NCBI GenBank assembly: GCA_027946365.1
Contig: JAPEUQ010000006.1
Span: 62,001 to 126,000, forward strand
Source of the DNA: Kalmusia sp. IMI 367209
Taxonomy: Eukaryota > Ascomycota > Dothideomycetes > Pleosporales > Didymosphaeriaceae
Reading direction: 5' to 3'
Length of the DNA stretch: 64,000 nucleotides
The notes beneath the pieces are model-generated. The model saw only the letters and a program-made list of their open reading frames with translations. It made no database searches and had not been told where the DNA came from. Each line of letters starts with the position of its first letter. Position 1 is the stretch's first letter. The position numbers and the translations under genes are program-made. Of this stretch, positions 10,688 to 21,777 are shown piece after piece.

Positions 10688-13153
10688 GCTATTGGGTTGG
10701 ATTGGCGAGTGTAAGATTTTGGGGGAGGGACGATATAGATAGCATGGTGCATGGGGGAGTTTGTCTTTCGCTTTGGCATCCCATCTTGTTTGGGTTACGC
10801 GCGTATGTGTGTTGTGTGACGTGACGGGTAGGATATCCAGTTGGATTGTAGATTGTGGTTGGGGCGAGTGTACATTCTCTGTACCAATTCATTTGTTGTG
10901 TTGATGATGGTGATGATGATAGCTCGTCGTGTTCTGCTATTGGCCCCGGTTTGAGAGGCGTGATTGGACAGGAGGCGGATTTGATGACGGGTGTTTCGTT
11001 GCGTTTCAGCGACGGTTGGCATGTGTTATTGGCGGGCTGTGGGGTCATTACGCTTGGATAGGACGGCAAGACGAAACGTCAGGCAAATAGATTGTGTGTT
11101 CTGTGTTTAGACCTCTTGCTTCATGCGGGGAGACATTGCGCCTCGCAAAGCAATGCTCGACAGATCAAGCGACCGGGGAGGGGGGCTGTGGCGCAGGGTG
11201 CGGTTGGAGGAGCAGGTCCCAAACGCCAGCCATAGTGTTTGTATTATGCCGCATGTTTGACGGGTGACACGACGCCAGGCTGCTGTCATCCGGAGCGCGT
11301 TTCTCATGCGTGGTTGCACTCTGTCTTTGCAGCCGTACTTGCGAGGCTGTTGACCGACCAGCGGCACGCCGATGTTGAAGAAGAGTAGGGCAAGGCGAGG
11401 ACCCGAGTGGAATGTGAATCGGTCGCCCATTCAGCAGCGCCTTTGCCATTATACCCGCGCCTGCACGTCAGCGCTTCGTCCGTCGCGTCCATGTCCGCTC
11501 GAGACTGTGGCTGGTGAGCCGTTCCCATGGCGGCCGCCGCAAGATGGACTCGGAGGTCCCTTCCTGGATGACCCAAGTCCGTGATACGGTTTCTCGAGTG
11601 GCTGCTGTTCTCATTTCGCGCGAGGGCCCTTCATTTGGAGTCCGAAACGGCGGTGCTCAGAGATGGTGATTAGACGAGCACCCTCCCCTCGGCGCGCCGC
11701 GGCCATTGGTTGGGCCAGGACAGCTCGTTTCGCGGCGGCGGTTGACGGGCGAGGGCGAGGGCGAGGGCGAGCCAGCGAAACTCGAGTCGCGCGCAGGCGA
11801 ATGAGCAGAGGGACGACGGGGTGTGGGGCAGCATGGAAACGGGCCCCTGGAGCGATTGCTGGCGAGAGGAGACGCGGAATTCATGCGGCGGCGCGCTGGG
11901 CTATACTGCCATGGGCGTGGCCGTGTCGCAGACGTGGGTTTCAGACCGGCGGCGGCCAATGGCAGCCAATGGGCAGCCAGACGCCCCGGAGTTTTGGCTC
12001 GACGTGCGCGCCTCCTCACCACGCTCCGACCTTTTTTGCTCGAGAATCGAGAAAAAACCATCTCTCTAGACGCCTCCACTCGCTGCCGCCACGATTGCTC
12101 CCCCCCCGCCCAGCGCGCAGACGCAACTCGTCGGTGCCACAATTCTTCTCTTCATCTCCCAGGCCCAATGGCGGCCGCCCCAGATGCCGCCGTCGCCGTC
12201 GCCGTCCTACTGTACCGTTCCGCGCGTGAAGCAGACCGCTGGCCTCGGCGGGCGGACCAGGCTCGTCAATGGGGCAAAGCGCGCTGCGGGAGGCTGCCGG
12301 AAGCCAAGCAGTTTCAAATGCACACGACGCTTCGCTGAGCTTGCGCTGTGGTCCACCGCACGTCGCTGGGGCCCATGTCGTCGTGGTGGTCCATCCGTCG
12401 TCGGCCTTTTCTCAATCTGACGAGTACATGAGCCACTCCTTCCCTCCGCCCACACCCATGCTCCTTCCCCAGAGCTCTGGCCCAACTGTCGTCTCTCTCT
12501 GACCGCGCCTTCTTCTTCCTTCGTCTCCCATTCATTCATTTAGAGTGCTCTCTGCCTCGCACAGAAGACGTCCGTTCATTGACGTCCTTCCACCCTCCAC
12601 GCTCCCTTTTTTTTTTCTTTCTCTCTCTTGCTTTATTCCTCCCTCCCCGGGCCGCATCTTTAGTCCCGTTTGCGTGCTGGCACGTCTTGGCCGACAGCCC
12701 TTCTGCCTCAGCTTCGCCGCACCTTGACAGTTGCGCGTGGATTGTAAGTCTTGGAGTCTCACAACTTCCGGCCTTAGGCATTGCGTACCCACTATCGGCA
12801 CCTGCTCGCCTCGTCACCCTACACTGTACCCTACACAGCGTCGTGTATCCAGTCAATTCACTTGTCTCACAATGTTTGGCTTCAATTGTCGTCGTCGTAC
12901 TCGTCGTCGCGTCTTCCTCCCTTTTAAAAAAAAACTTCCCCCGCATCCCGTCATAGTACCACCCCCTCCTCCTCCTCCTTCACATCGACCACCACGGCAC
13001 CCCTCACCCTCGTGGGTCGGACGTTAACCTCTCGCAGCGCTAGTCGCCCTTTTCTTCTGTCCGTGTTATTCAAGACAGCCACACGTTCCCTACTACCTCC
13101 TTTTCGACACGTATTCTCGCGGACCCGCTCTCATTCTTCTACTGTAATCCAAT
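10688..13153. promoter_or_regulatory. 2.5 kb GC-rich intergenic region and CT-rich leader of the subtilase
   Basis: No gene is supported. Several long overlapping frames at 11.1-12.5 kb on both strands are Arg/Pro/Ser-rich and arise from GC-rich sequence without stops; none has a motif. From about 12540 the plus strand becomes strongly pyrimidine-rich, with a T/C tract at about 12602-12640, CTC triplet repeats at about 12963-12980 and an A9 run near 12926. This is typical of a fungal core promoter plus long 5' UTR, here for the subtilase starting at 13154. Confidence 0.5.
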
Positions 13154-14555
13154 ATGAGGACCACCTTTGCTGTCGCCGCCTTTGCGGCCTCGTTTGTCAA
13201 TGTGCTTGCTGCTCCCCAGGATGTCACCGCCGATGCTACCCCGGATGAGACCGTGGAAGGTCTCATTGGTCTGTCCAAGAACTCCACTTGCCAACACGAC
13301 CCAAACAACTCGAAAGAGGTGGTTGTTATGCTCGACAAGGACGAGATCCCCGAGGCCAAGTCGTTGCTCGAGAAGATTGGGAGGAAAGCCGATGACGACG
13401 GTGTCTTCAACGTCATGGACAACCCCCCAATGGAGTGCCATTGTCATGCATGCTACTCCCGAGTGCATAAGCTTCCTGGATGACCTGGCCGAAGTCAAGA
13501 TGGTGGACGAGGCTGCCGAGATCAAGTCGTTTGTGACCCAGAAGACCGACGCACCCTGGGGCCTGCAGCGCATCTCGAATGATGCTGGTGCGTCTGGCGA
13601 CCCAAGTGGCCAGGACTTCGTCTACTCCTTCGAGGACACCAACCTCGGTGCTGGTGTTGACGTTTACATTGTCGATACCGGTGTCCGTGTGTCCCATGCT
13701 GTCTTTGGAGGACGCGCTACTGAGGGTTTCTCCTTCACTTCCACGGCTGCTGACGGCGATGGCCACGGCACCCATGTTGCTGGTTCCGCTGCAGGCGCCA
13801 AGTTCGGTGTCGCCCAGAATGCCAACATCATTGCTGTCAAGGTTCTCGGTGACGATGGCTCAGGCTCTTCGTCCAACACCATTGCCGGCATGAACTGGGT
13901 GCTCAACAACCACGAGAAGCGCAAGGCCCAAGACGGCTTCGTCGGTTCCATCATGAGCATGTCTTGGGGTCTCCAGGGCACTGCAAACTCCGTCGACCAA
14001 GCCATCCTGTCCGCCATCGACTCGGGCATCCACGTCTCGGTCGCAGCTGGCAACGATGGTGCCGACGCTTGCGGTACCACCCCCGCCCACCTCGGTGGCT
14101 CCAACTCGGACGTTGTTACCGTTGGTTCTGTTAACATTGGCAACGAAGTCTCATCCTTCTCCAACATTGGCAAGTGCGTCGACATCTACGCGCCCGGCGA
14201 GCAGATTCTCAGCGCGTGGAGCACCGGTGACAACGTCATCAATTTTCTATCTGGCACCTCCATGGCCACGCCCCAAAACTCGGGTGTCATGGCGTACCTG
14301 ATGGCTCAGGACCCCGCCAGCTTCGGCCAGAACCCCAAGGCGCTCAAGGCCGAGCTTCTCAAGCTTGCTCGCCAGAACGTCGTCACCGGTTCTCTCGGTG
14401 GTAGCGCGAATCTCCTTCTCAGCAACGGCGTCAATGGCAACGTGCAGAAGAAGAAGCGCGGTGTGACAGGCAGCCCTGCCGCCTGGGCCAAAAAGCTCGT
14501 CGATGTCGACCAGCGATGGGTCGTCAACTCGACCTTCTCGCCTCTCCGCTTCTAG
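13154..14555 (+). CDS. Secreted subtilisin-like serine protease (S8, proteinase K type), frameshifted by one base
   Basis: Secreted endopeptidase precursor: signal peptide (about 1-20), inhibitor I9 propeptide (about 46-125), then the S8 catalytic domain. The frame from 13154 runs well into the propeptide and then leaves it at a run of six C (13423-13428). Skipping one C joins it to the frame ending at 14555, restoring NPQWSAIVMHATPECISFL and about 466 aa. On that count the triad is Asp174 (VDTGV), His204 (HGTHVAG) and Ser369 (GTSMATP), with the oxyanion Asn in AAGND. Everything downstream is intact, so the break is recent or a consensus error. A real inactivated allele remains possible. As given, translation from 13154 stops after 109 codons. 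The family includes the fungal alkaline proteases, several of which are allergens. Confidence 0.9.
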
Positions 14556-17135
14556 ATCAAGAGCAAGACACGAGTTTGGTATTGCAGACTGCAAGGAGTT
14601 GGATTGATACCCCTCATACGTCCGCACGGGAAGAAAAAGTTTAGACACAAGCCACTCTCGGTGGCATTTTTTCTCATATATGTTTTGCATCGTCAAGAAT
14701 CTAATAATGCACTGCAGTTCTGACATCTCATGTACATGGTACCTATTCTCTTTCGTGTCTCCTCTTATTTTTTGGTTGAGCCGCTGCTCTGCAGCTGTAC
14801 TATGATGGCACGAGAGCGAGGTGGAAATTAATTTTCTCTGTGGATACTTTTCTAGCTGCATTGATCTGCATGTTTTGGTTCAGGGGAGATAGTGGAGCGA
14901 AAGGGGCGTGCGTGGCGCCCGCCGAGCTAGATTGGGATGTGCATGAAGATTGGCGGGAGACGGTAATGCGAGATATGGAAATGCCAATATGAACAATCTA
15001 TCCATCTATGCATGCAAATGCACATCTACTGCGACGAGAATGTGTGGCGTGCAAGCTGCGTAGCCTTTCTCGTGTGTTGCGTTTCTCATTTCTCAACAGA
15101 GGCACGGCTGCGCGCTAGATGACGCTCGCATCTGGTCCCCCCGTCCGTCGATCTAAGAGTATTGACGCGTCGCGGCGGCACGCTTAGACAGCGCCGGTTC
15201 GAAACCGTCCCATCCGTTCGTGCTTTGCGTCCACAGCTCCCAAGAGAGAAGACTAGACGAGCAGACGTTCGTCCTCCTGCGCAAGCGTGGTGCGCAAGCG
15301 TACACGCGATGCTTGCGTTCCTGCAGCTTTTCCACGCGGCGACGCCCAGGGGACCCACGCACAGCCAAGCCGAACGTGGTCTCGCGTGCACTTCCCCTGG
15401 TGCTGCTGGCGAACGGCTTCTGGAACGTCTGATGCGCGTGTTTTACCGAAGGGGGAGGAGCCGGTGTGTTTTGGGGCGGAAGGAAAGGGGTGTTTTGTGG
15501 CGTGAGGAAGATAGGGAAATGGGAGGGTGGGACGCGAGGGTGAGATGGGTAAGCGGATAGGTGAGGTGAGATGGACTGCGCGTCCATGTCCGATGCGAGA
15601 TGAGCTTGTGCTGGCGAGATGGGGTCGGAGCTTGGGGGCTGGGAAGCTTGTTTGTTCGATTGAGCAGGATTGGGGGTATCACGACGACGTGTGTACTTTT
15701 GTACGTGTTGAGTGACGTTGCGCTCGTGCAGGGCGCCATTCTTCGATTTCGAGAAGCGCGTTACGTGGTGGCTTGAACGGCGCAGTCTAGTTCTCGGATA
15801 GGATGCGAAGGTGGGATTGATGTTGATGTTGATGTTGATGTTGTGACAAGCTCTTACGGCCTCCAGCCGGTGTATGTCGATCGTGTTGGGTACTTGCAGA
15901 GCTTGGTCGTTGCTCTAGGCTTTGTCCCGGGCCATGGTGAATATCAACAGCCAATATAAAAAACGTATATCGGGTATGTATCGCCTATCGTCCGCTTTGA
16001 CACGGCTTTCAAGGTTGACCAAGATAAAAGTGTGCTATCGAACAGAGCTTCTACAGCCACTTTTTGCATTCATGTACATGTTGTCATGGTCGTTCCAGCC
16101 CGTACGAGGATGTGCGAGAGAAGAGCGCAGACATATAGTGACCACTCATCCGTATTCATGGGAAAGTAGGGGTTTGTACCTAGGTCGTGGTCGTCAGAGC
16201 TTTTGTACCTCGATTTTATGAGGATACAAGGGAAATTGTAATTCAATAAAGGTTCATTACATGTCAATCGCCCGATCTAAACAGCTTTCCGCTGCGTGGT
16301 TTGGTCTTTGAGGTGCGATTTATTCGAAAATTGACTGCGCATCGGTAGATTGTCATGGGGCGTAGATATTTGTCAATACCTCTGAACGGTGGAATGTGGT
16401 ATCTTTGATCATCTGTGACCTTTTGTCTTCTTGAAAGGAAGATGAAACCGGCTGCGATGCTCTCGTTGTCTTGACCAAAAATAGAGATCCTCTTCAATAA
16501 AGGAGACCATGACCATATCAAGTCTTATGCTACGCCAGAGATAATTTTGGGGCTCTGCCCTTCAGCGAACCTAAACCAGCGGTCAGTGTCAATTCGCAGG
16601 AATAATATACAACTTTAAATTAGAGTTACAAGCTTAACAGTACTTGTCAATCTTCCAAATTCACGACGTGATTCTTTTGATAAGGTATCAATTATCTTCA
16701 CTCGTTTGTTCTACCTTTCACCTTTACTTTCACTTCTTCACACACTGATGACTTGCCAGCAATGACCTTGAAACATGAAAACTCATCAACCTACCTTCGA
16801 CACATAGGAATTGCAATGTTCTAGATGTCCATACGAAATAATTCCTAGGAATTGCACAAGATTGAATCAAAGAATGAGAACAATATGTCTAAACAACATA
16901 CGTACACCTGATTATTCCATCTCCGCCCTCCCCCACGTAGCAACACACCTAGCTACTTCTTTACGTAGACTAACACCATTACCGCTAACAAGCAAGAGAT
17001 ACGTCAGTATGCACAACATACGTCTTGATATAATGGTTTAACACTTCCACAGATGTGCCTTTTGCACGCTCCATCTACCCTCGAAACCAAATCCGGAAAC
17101 GCGAGCTACAAGCACTCAACACAACACAACGAAAA
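14556..17135. other. Long intergenic region with a TTGATG microsatellite
   Basis: No gene is supported. The part from about 14.9 to 15.7 kb is GC-rich, with overlapping frames on both strands and no motif. A hexamer repeat (TTGATG) occupies about 15817-15844. From 16.2 kb the sequence becomes AT-rich and probably contains the promoter of the small gene at 17136. A tRNA-like T-loop (GGTTCGAAACC, about 15192) has no matching arms. Confidence 0.45.
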
Positions 17136-17428
17136 ATGTCCTACATCTACTACCAACAGTCATACGGCGGCTACGGCAACGGCTACGGCCGCAACGGCGG
17201 ATACAACGAGGGCGGGTATCAGCTGCCGAGGGAGTACATGGTCCCGGACTGGCCGTGCTCTCAGTGGCAGTGTCATAGATGTATGTCTTTCTCATTCTCT
17301 ACTTTGATCTCCTCGTACTTATCATTTACGATGGAGGCAAGCGGATCCATGTCACGGCGACGGCGGGAAGGGTGTGCAGGGCTCATCGGCCGAATCATAC
17401 TATGTGCCCGGCTTGTCCGAGGCAGTGA
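17136..17428 (+). CDS. Small Gly/Tyr-rich protein with Cys/His zinc-binding tail
   Basis: Assembled from two exons, 17136-17280 and 17337-17428, joined by a 56-nt intron (gtatgt...gag); product 78 aa. The first 35 residues are a low-complexity Tyr/Gly/Asn/Gln tract (YYQQSYGGYGNGYGRNGGYN). The second half holds six Cys and several His in a zinc-finger-like pattern: WPCSQWQCHRCKR, then GRVC, then HTMCPAC, ending PRQ. The acceptor was chosen because it alone keeps the paired Cys in frame. Its tract is weak, so the junction is less sure than the exons. The stop codon lies inside a GTGAT microsatellite (17425-17444). Role unknown; a Tyr/Gly tract plus a small zinc module recalls RNA-binding proteins. 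Confidence 0.5.
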
Positions 17429-17444
17429 TGTGATGTGATGTGAT
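17425..17444 (+). repeat. GTGAT microsatellite
   Basis: About four copies of GTGAT in tandem. The first copy supplies the TGA stop of the small zinc protein, so copy changes would not alter the protein. Confidence 0.8.
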
Positions 17445-17997
17445 GGGGCGGAAGGGGGAAGGGAAGGGAAGAGGGAGGCAATAGTTGTTAAAAGCACGGA
17501 TATGATGTGATGCTCGGAGTGACGCTGTTCGTGCGAATCTCTGTGGGGTTGAGGGACAGAGGGGAAGACACGTCCATGCCTGTTGATGTTTCATATGTTG
17601 TAAGCCCAGTAACATTAAAGCGACTTGTAACAACCATGCCATATATTGAACTACCCTGTGGTATATCCTGAATGGTTGTTTGGGGTCTCAATCCCAGGGT
17701 AGCGATGCATTGCTTTGTTCGTTAATCAAATGGCAAAAAAGACCCTTAACCTAGAATAGCTACTAAGGAAGTAGCTTGAGTATTCTTGATCCCCTAGCTA
17801 TCTGTTCGAGGTAAGGCCCTCATACACAGCTGTCGTAATCCTACCCTCTAGCTCAATTTGCACTTAAGCCATCGAGTTCACAAAACCCTTCTCATATAGG
17901 ACCAAAGAGCAAAACAAACGAATGTGAATAGCGATTCTAACTACGAATTCCAAAACAAATTTATCAATCCTTCAACAGACCCCAGCTCCCAAACCAC
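17429..17997. other. Intergenic, convergent 3' ends
   Basis: Lies between two genes that point at each other (the small zinc protein and the copper ATPase). It probably contains both 3' UTRs. Nothing else seen. Confidence 0.5.
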
Positions 17998-20900
17998 CTA
18001 TGTATCCTCCCGAACCACCCGCTCTCCTGTCTCACCCCTAGACACCTTTTTCGCCCTAAACCCAACGCCGGGCCACCCGCTCCTCAGCAGCAGACTGCTA
18101 CACACCACACTCACACTACTCAAGGCCATCGCCAAACTTGCCCACACAGGATCCAGTCTCACATGCTTCACTCCCGTATCCCCCATGCCCATGCCGCCCT
18201 CCATACCAACGCCATTGTGATGCATGTCCATCTGCTTCGAGCCCGTAGTAATCGGGTACAAGACGCCGGCAGCGATCGGCATAGCGATGATGTTGTACAC
18301 GAGCGCCCAACCGAAGTTGAAGTACACGCGGCGGAAGACGACGCGGGAGAGATCAAGGAGGGTCAGTAGCGAGGTGAGGTGCGAGTTTATGAGGATGAAC
18401 GAGGAAGAAGAGAGGGCGATGTCGGAGCCGGAGCCGATGGCGATGGAGAGGTCGGCTGTGGAGAGGGCGGGCGCGTCGTTGATTCCGTCGCCTACCATGG
18501 CAATCGTGGCGCGCTTGGGTGTAGAAGAACTAGGCAAGGAGAGGCGGAAGAGTGTAGACTTGCGGGTCTTAGTAAGTGTCTTTTGCAGATAGGTGATCTT
18601 CTCCGCTTTCTGATCTGGCAGGACACCTGCGATGATGTTGGAGGCTGGAATGCCGACCTGGGCACCGACAGCGTTGGCTGTGGTTGGGTTATCTCCAGAT
18701 AGCATCCAGACGTCGATGCCACGCTTTTTAAGCTGGCTTATGACGCTGATAGCCTCAGGACGGAGCGGGTCAGCGATAGCAAAGATGCTTGCGAGATACC
18801 ATTGGTCTTTTGTTGCTGCAGAGTCCGTTTGCGGCGCTTGCGAAAGCAAAGCAGCCAATGCAACAGACTCTCCACGTGCCTTCCACGTCTGTAGGGCTGA
18901 AGCTTGATCTGTGGGGATTGGCACGTGATGGTCGGTCATGAACGCTTCATTACCGATTATCATCGACATCTCCCGACTATTCACCCGGAAGGTACCTTTC
19001 AAGCCCTTGCCGGGCACCTCGTCGACGTTGACAATCTCAAAGATGTTCGCAGATTTAAACTTGCAGAATGTCACCAATGCCTTTGCGATGGGATGATTGC
19101 TGTTCTCTTCCAAAGCTTGAACGAGCCCGAATACAACAGCAGGATCCTCACTGCAAGCCAGTTGGTGACCGGTCACAGCAGGATCACCACCCTGGGTCAG
19201 CGTACCGGTCTTATCGAAGACAATACAGTCGAGCGTGCTCGCCTCTTGGAACGCCTCTCCGCCACCCTTCACCAGGATACCATGTTTCGCGGCGAGGCCC
19301 CCGCCAACAAAAAGCGCTGTCGGTGCGGCTAGACCAATACCGCAAGGGCACGCGATGACAAAAACAGCAATGGCAAAGCGCAGCGACCAGAGAGCCCAAC
19401 CGCCAGAACCCTCATTCATCCAGTCTTTGGGTATAGCCCCAGTCGTTCCAAGGATAAGCCAGATGAGCCAAGTAATTACGGCGACAAGGACAACAAATGG
19501 CACGAAGTGACTTGTGATGGTATCGGCAACTCTCTCTACAGGTGCTCGTCGAGTTTGGCCTTCGCGGACAGCATTGATGATTTGATCCAGCATCGATGTG
19601 CCGGCGATTGTGGCAATTTCGATCTTGACTGGTGAACCTTTGTTGACGGTGCCGGAGTAGACGATGTCCCCAGAATCTTTCTTAACGGGTCGGGACTCTC
19701 CCGTAAGGCTAGATTCGTCGAAAATGGTGGTACCTTCAAGTATCGTGCCGTCGAAGGGCGGCGAGGTGCCGTGATGAACGCGAACTATGTCACCAACCTC
19801 GAGGAGATCTGTCGCTATTTTCATGTCTCCCTTCTCGGCATCAACGAGAATCGCCTCTTCAGGCCGGAGTTTCCCGAGTGATGACACAGCGTCGCCAGTT
19901 TTTGCCTTGCTGTATGCTTCCAGGAAACGCCCGACGAGAATGAACATAGTCAAGAAGACCACTGCATCGAAGTACGAGTCGTTCATAGACCCTGAAGATT
20001 TCCCCGCTGCAGCTAATCCCAATTCAACCACCGAGGCAAAGTATGCAATGCTTGTGCCAAGCGACATGAGCATATTCATGCTTCCGAAACGAAGGAAACG
20101 ATGAAGGAAAGGAGTGCGGCTTCCGGGTCGCCACATTGCTTTCACTTCTTTGATCGCTCTGCGGTGGAACGTATCAGCCGCGAGGAAGTATACGGGCGTT
20201 GCCAAAATGAAGAGAGCCCAACTGAGCCGTGTAGCATTACCAGCCCACATTGGTTGCATGACATATCGGCGGATGGGATTAGTATCTTTCACGAGGCTCA
20301 TGAATACGATTCCGAGTATGAAGGTAGGTAAAGCGACAACGACAGAGAGCAGCAGCCGAAATAATACCCGCCTCCGTTCTTGTGCGTGCATCTCGCGGGC
20401 TCGATCTTCGATCGTTGGTGGATGGTAGACGGATGGCTTGAAGTTTGGGTTGAAGCCCTCAATTGATCGGAAAATGTCGCGAATAGTGAAGACTGACGGA
20501 ACTGGCTTATACCTGATGTTTAGTATCGGCGACTTCTCCGAGAAGGGTTGCTGTTCGAATTGTAGACCATGTTGCTCTCCGTACTTTTCGCGTAGGGAAT
20601 TCATGATGTCAAGCGGACAGTGGTGGCAAAACATGCCCTCAATCCGAAGGCCTACGGAGCGGTCCATGGATTCCTGGTTCGATGCATTTTCTGGTGTGAT
20701 CTTATCAAGAGTTGCTTCGTAGCCAGCATCCTCAATCGTCTCCGTGACCTGTGCAACATGGTCTTTCCCCACGAACACAATGGTGGCGCTGTTCGTGACC
20801 AGGTTGACATCCACCTTTTCAATCCAGTCGAGTATCTTCAAAGCTCGTGATATATTTGCAACGCAGGCGCTGCAGGTCATGCCACCGATGGCATATGTAG

Positions 20901-21777
20901 CTCGCCAAGTATCAAGATGCTCGACCTTTTCCACATGAACATCAAACCCAGTGTCTTCGATGACCTCAACAATCTCCTCAAGTCTTCCTTTCCCTTCATA
21001 AACAACTAAACCGCTGTTGGTAAGAAGATTGACGTTGATCGACTGAACAAAAGGCAACTGTTCGACAGCGTTCGTGATGCTGCTCACGCAAGAGCTGCAC
21101 GTCATTCCCGAAATTCCAATTGTCGCTCTGCACGTGGAGACCGCCGAGGAGGTATCGACGATTACACTGCCCAATACAGGGGATCTTGTACGGTCGAATT
21201 GGCCGGATCCCCTAATGTCCGTTGTCGTTACAACAGGTTGCGGTTTGGAGGGCCATGATTCTTTCTCATCGGTCAAGTCCAGCCGCACCCCTCCTGCCTC
21301 CGCTTTACACTGTTCACACTGCTCCACATGTTTTTCCCTCTTGTGCATGTCTTCTCTTGAATTGCTTGGAACTCCTTTTTGGACCCACCTTGTTACTGCG
21401 TGCTCCAGACTCGATTCCCACTCTTTGCTGCGGTCTTCGAAATGGCAGACCTCCACCGGAGCAAACACCGTCTTGTTGTCTTGGAATATGCTGTGTATCT
21501 CGAAACCAGCGTCCTCTAGCGTTGCAGCGATATCCCGTACTGCAAGGGATGTGTTGTGGCGCAGGACAATGGAATGCGAAACAATAGAGTAAGAAATGAA
21601 GTCGGGTGCCGGTACAAATGCACTCAAAGAGTCCTGGATGATCTCTATACATGATGGACAGTGCAGGTTGGTAATGAACAACGTTGTCGTTACCAAATTT
21701 TGCCCCGACTGCTCATGCGGCAGGCCAGGGAAAGTCGTTGGATGTGCGGTAGACATAGTGCCGGATAGATGCAGCAA
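17998..21777 (-). CDS. Copper-transporting P1B-type ATPase
   Basis: Heavy-metal P-type ATPase that pumps Cu(I) using ATP, either into the Golgi for cuproenzymes (Ccc2 type) or out of the cell (CrpA/Crp1 type). One uninterrupted frame of 1259 aa; Met8 (MSTAHPTT) is an equally good start. Four N-terminal heavy-metal domains have CxxC pairs: CPSC (40-43), MTCSSC (about 222), MTCSAC (about 300) and MFCHHC (about 382). An extra Cys/His-rich stretch lies at about 110-160. The membrane core has the Cu-binding CPC in ACPCGIGLAAP (about 808), the actuator TGES (about 690), the phosphorylation site DKTGTLT (about 852), the HP motif in NSNHPIAKAL, and GDGINDAP (about 1095). All key residues are present. 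Four domains and the Cys-rich linker favour an export/detoxification role; this is inference. Confidence 0.95.
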   Translation of the reverse strand: MLHLSGTMSTAHPTTFPGLPHEQSGQNLVTTTLFITNLHCPSCIEIIQDSLSAFVPAPDFISYSIVSHSIVLRHNTSLAVRDIAATLEDAGFEIHSIFQDNKTVFAPVEVCHFEDRSKEWESSLEHAVTRWVQKGVPSNSREDMHKREKHVEQCEQCKAEAGGVRLDLTDEKESWPSKPQPVVTTTDIRGSGQFDRTRSPVLGSVIVDTSSAVSTCRATIGISGMTCSSCVSSITNAVEQLPFVQSINVNLLTNSGLVVYEGKGRLEEIVEVIEDTGFDVHVEKVEHLDTWRATYAIGGMTCSACVANISRALKILDWIEKVDVNLVTNSATIVFVGKDHVAQVTETIEDAGYEATLDKITPENASNQESMDRSVGLRIEGMFCHHCPLDIMNSLREKYGEQHGLQFEQQPFSEKSPILNIRYKPVPSVFTIRDIFRSIEGFNPNFKPSVYHPPTIEDRAREMHAQERRRVLFRLLLSVVVALPTFILGIVFMSLVKDTNPIRRYVMQPMWAGNATRLSWALFILATPVYFLAADTFHRRAIKEVKAMWRPGSRTPFLHRFLRFGSMNMLMSLGTSIAYFASVVELGLAAAGKSSGSMNDSYFDAVVFLTMFILVGRFLEAYSKAKTGDAVSSLGKLRPEEAILVDAEKGDMKIATDLLEVGDIVRVHHGTSPPFDGTILEGTTIFDESSLTGESRPVKKDSGDIVYSGTVNKGSPVKIEIATIAGTSMLDQIINAVREGQTRRAPVERVADTITSHFVPFVVLVAVITWLIWLILGTTGAIPKDWMNEGSGGWALWSLRFAIAVFVIACPCGIGLAAPTALFVGGGLAAKHGILVKGGGEAFQEASTLDCIVFDKTGTLTQGGDPAVTGHQLACSEDPAVVFGLVQALEENSNHPIAKALVTFCKFKSANIFEIVNVDEVPGKGLKGTFRVNSREMSMIIGNEAFMTDHHVPIPTDQASALQTWKARGESVALAALLSQAPQTDSAATKDQWYLASIFAIADPLRPEAISVISQLKKRGIDVWMLSGDNPTTANAVGAQVGIPASNIIAGVLPDQKAEKITYLQKTLTKTRKSTLFRLSLPSSSTPKRATIAMVGDGINDAPALSTADLSIAIGSGSDIALSSSSFILINSHLTSLLTLLDLSRVVFRRVYFNFGWALVYNIIAMPIAAGVLYPITTGSKQMDMHHNGVGMEGGMGMGDTGVKHVRLDPVWASLAMALSSVSVVCSSLLLRSGWPGVGFRAKKVSRGETGERVVREDT

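Noticed and set aside
11663..12338. Arg-rich frames of 171-188 codons, plus 161 codons on the other strand
   Set aside because: They overlap each other in three phases of GC-rich DNA and contain no motif; more likely promoter/leader of the subtilase.
15185..15205. tRNA-like T-loop GGTTCGAAACC
   Set aside because: No anticodon arm or acceptor stem could be folded around it.
15153..15587. Overlapping frames on both strands
   Set aside because: GC-rich stop-free DNA without coding features.
20101..21592. Plus-strand frames opposite the copper ATPase
   Set aside because: Shadows of a conserved minus-strand gene.
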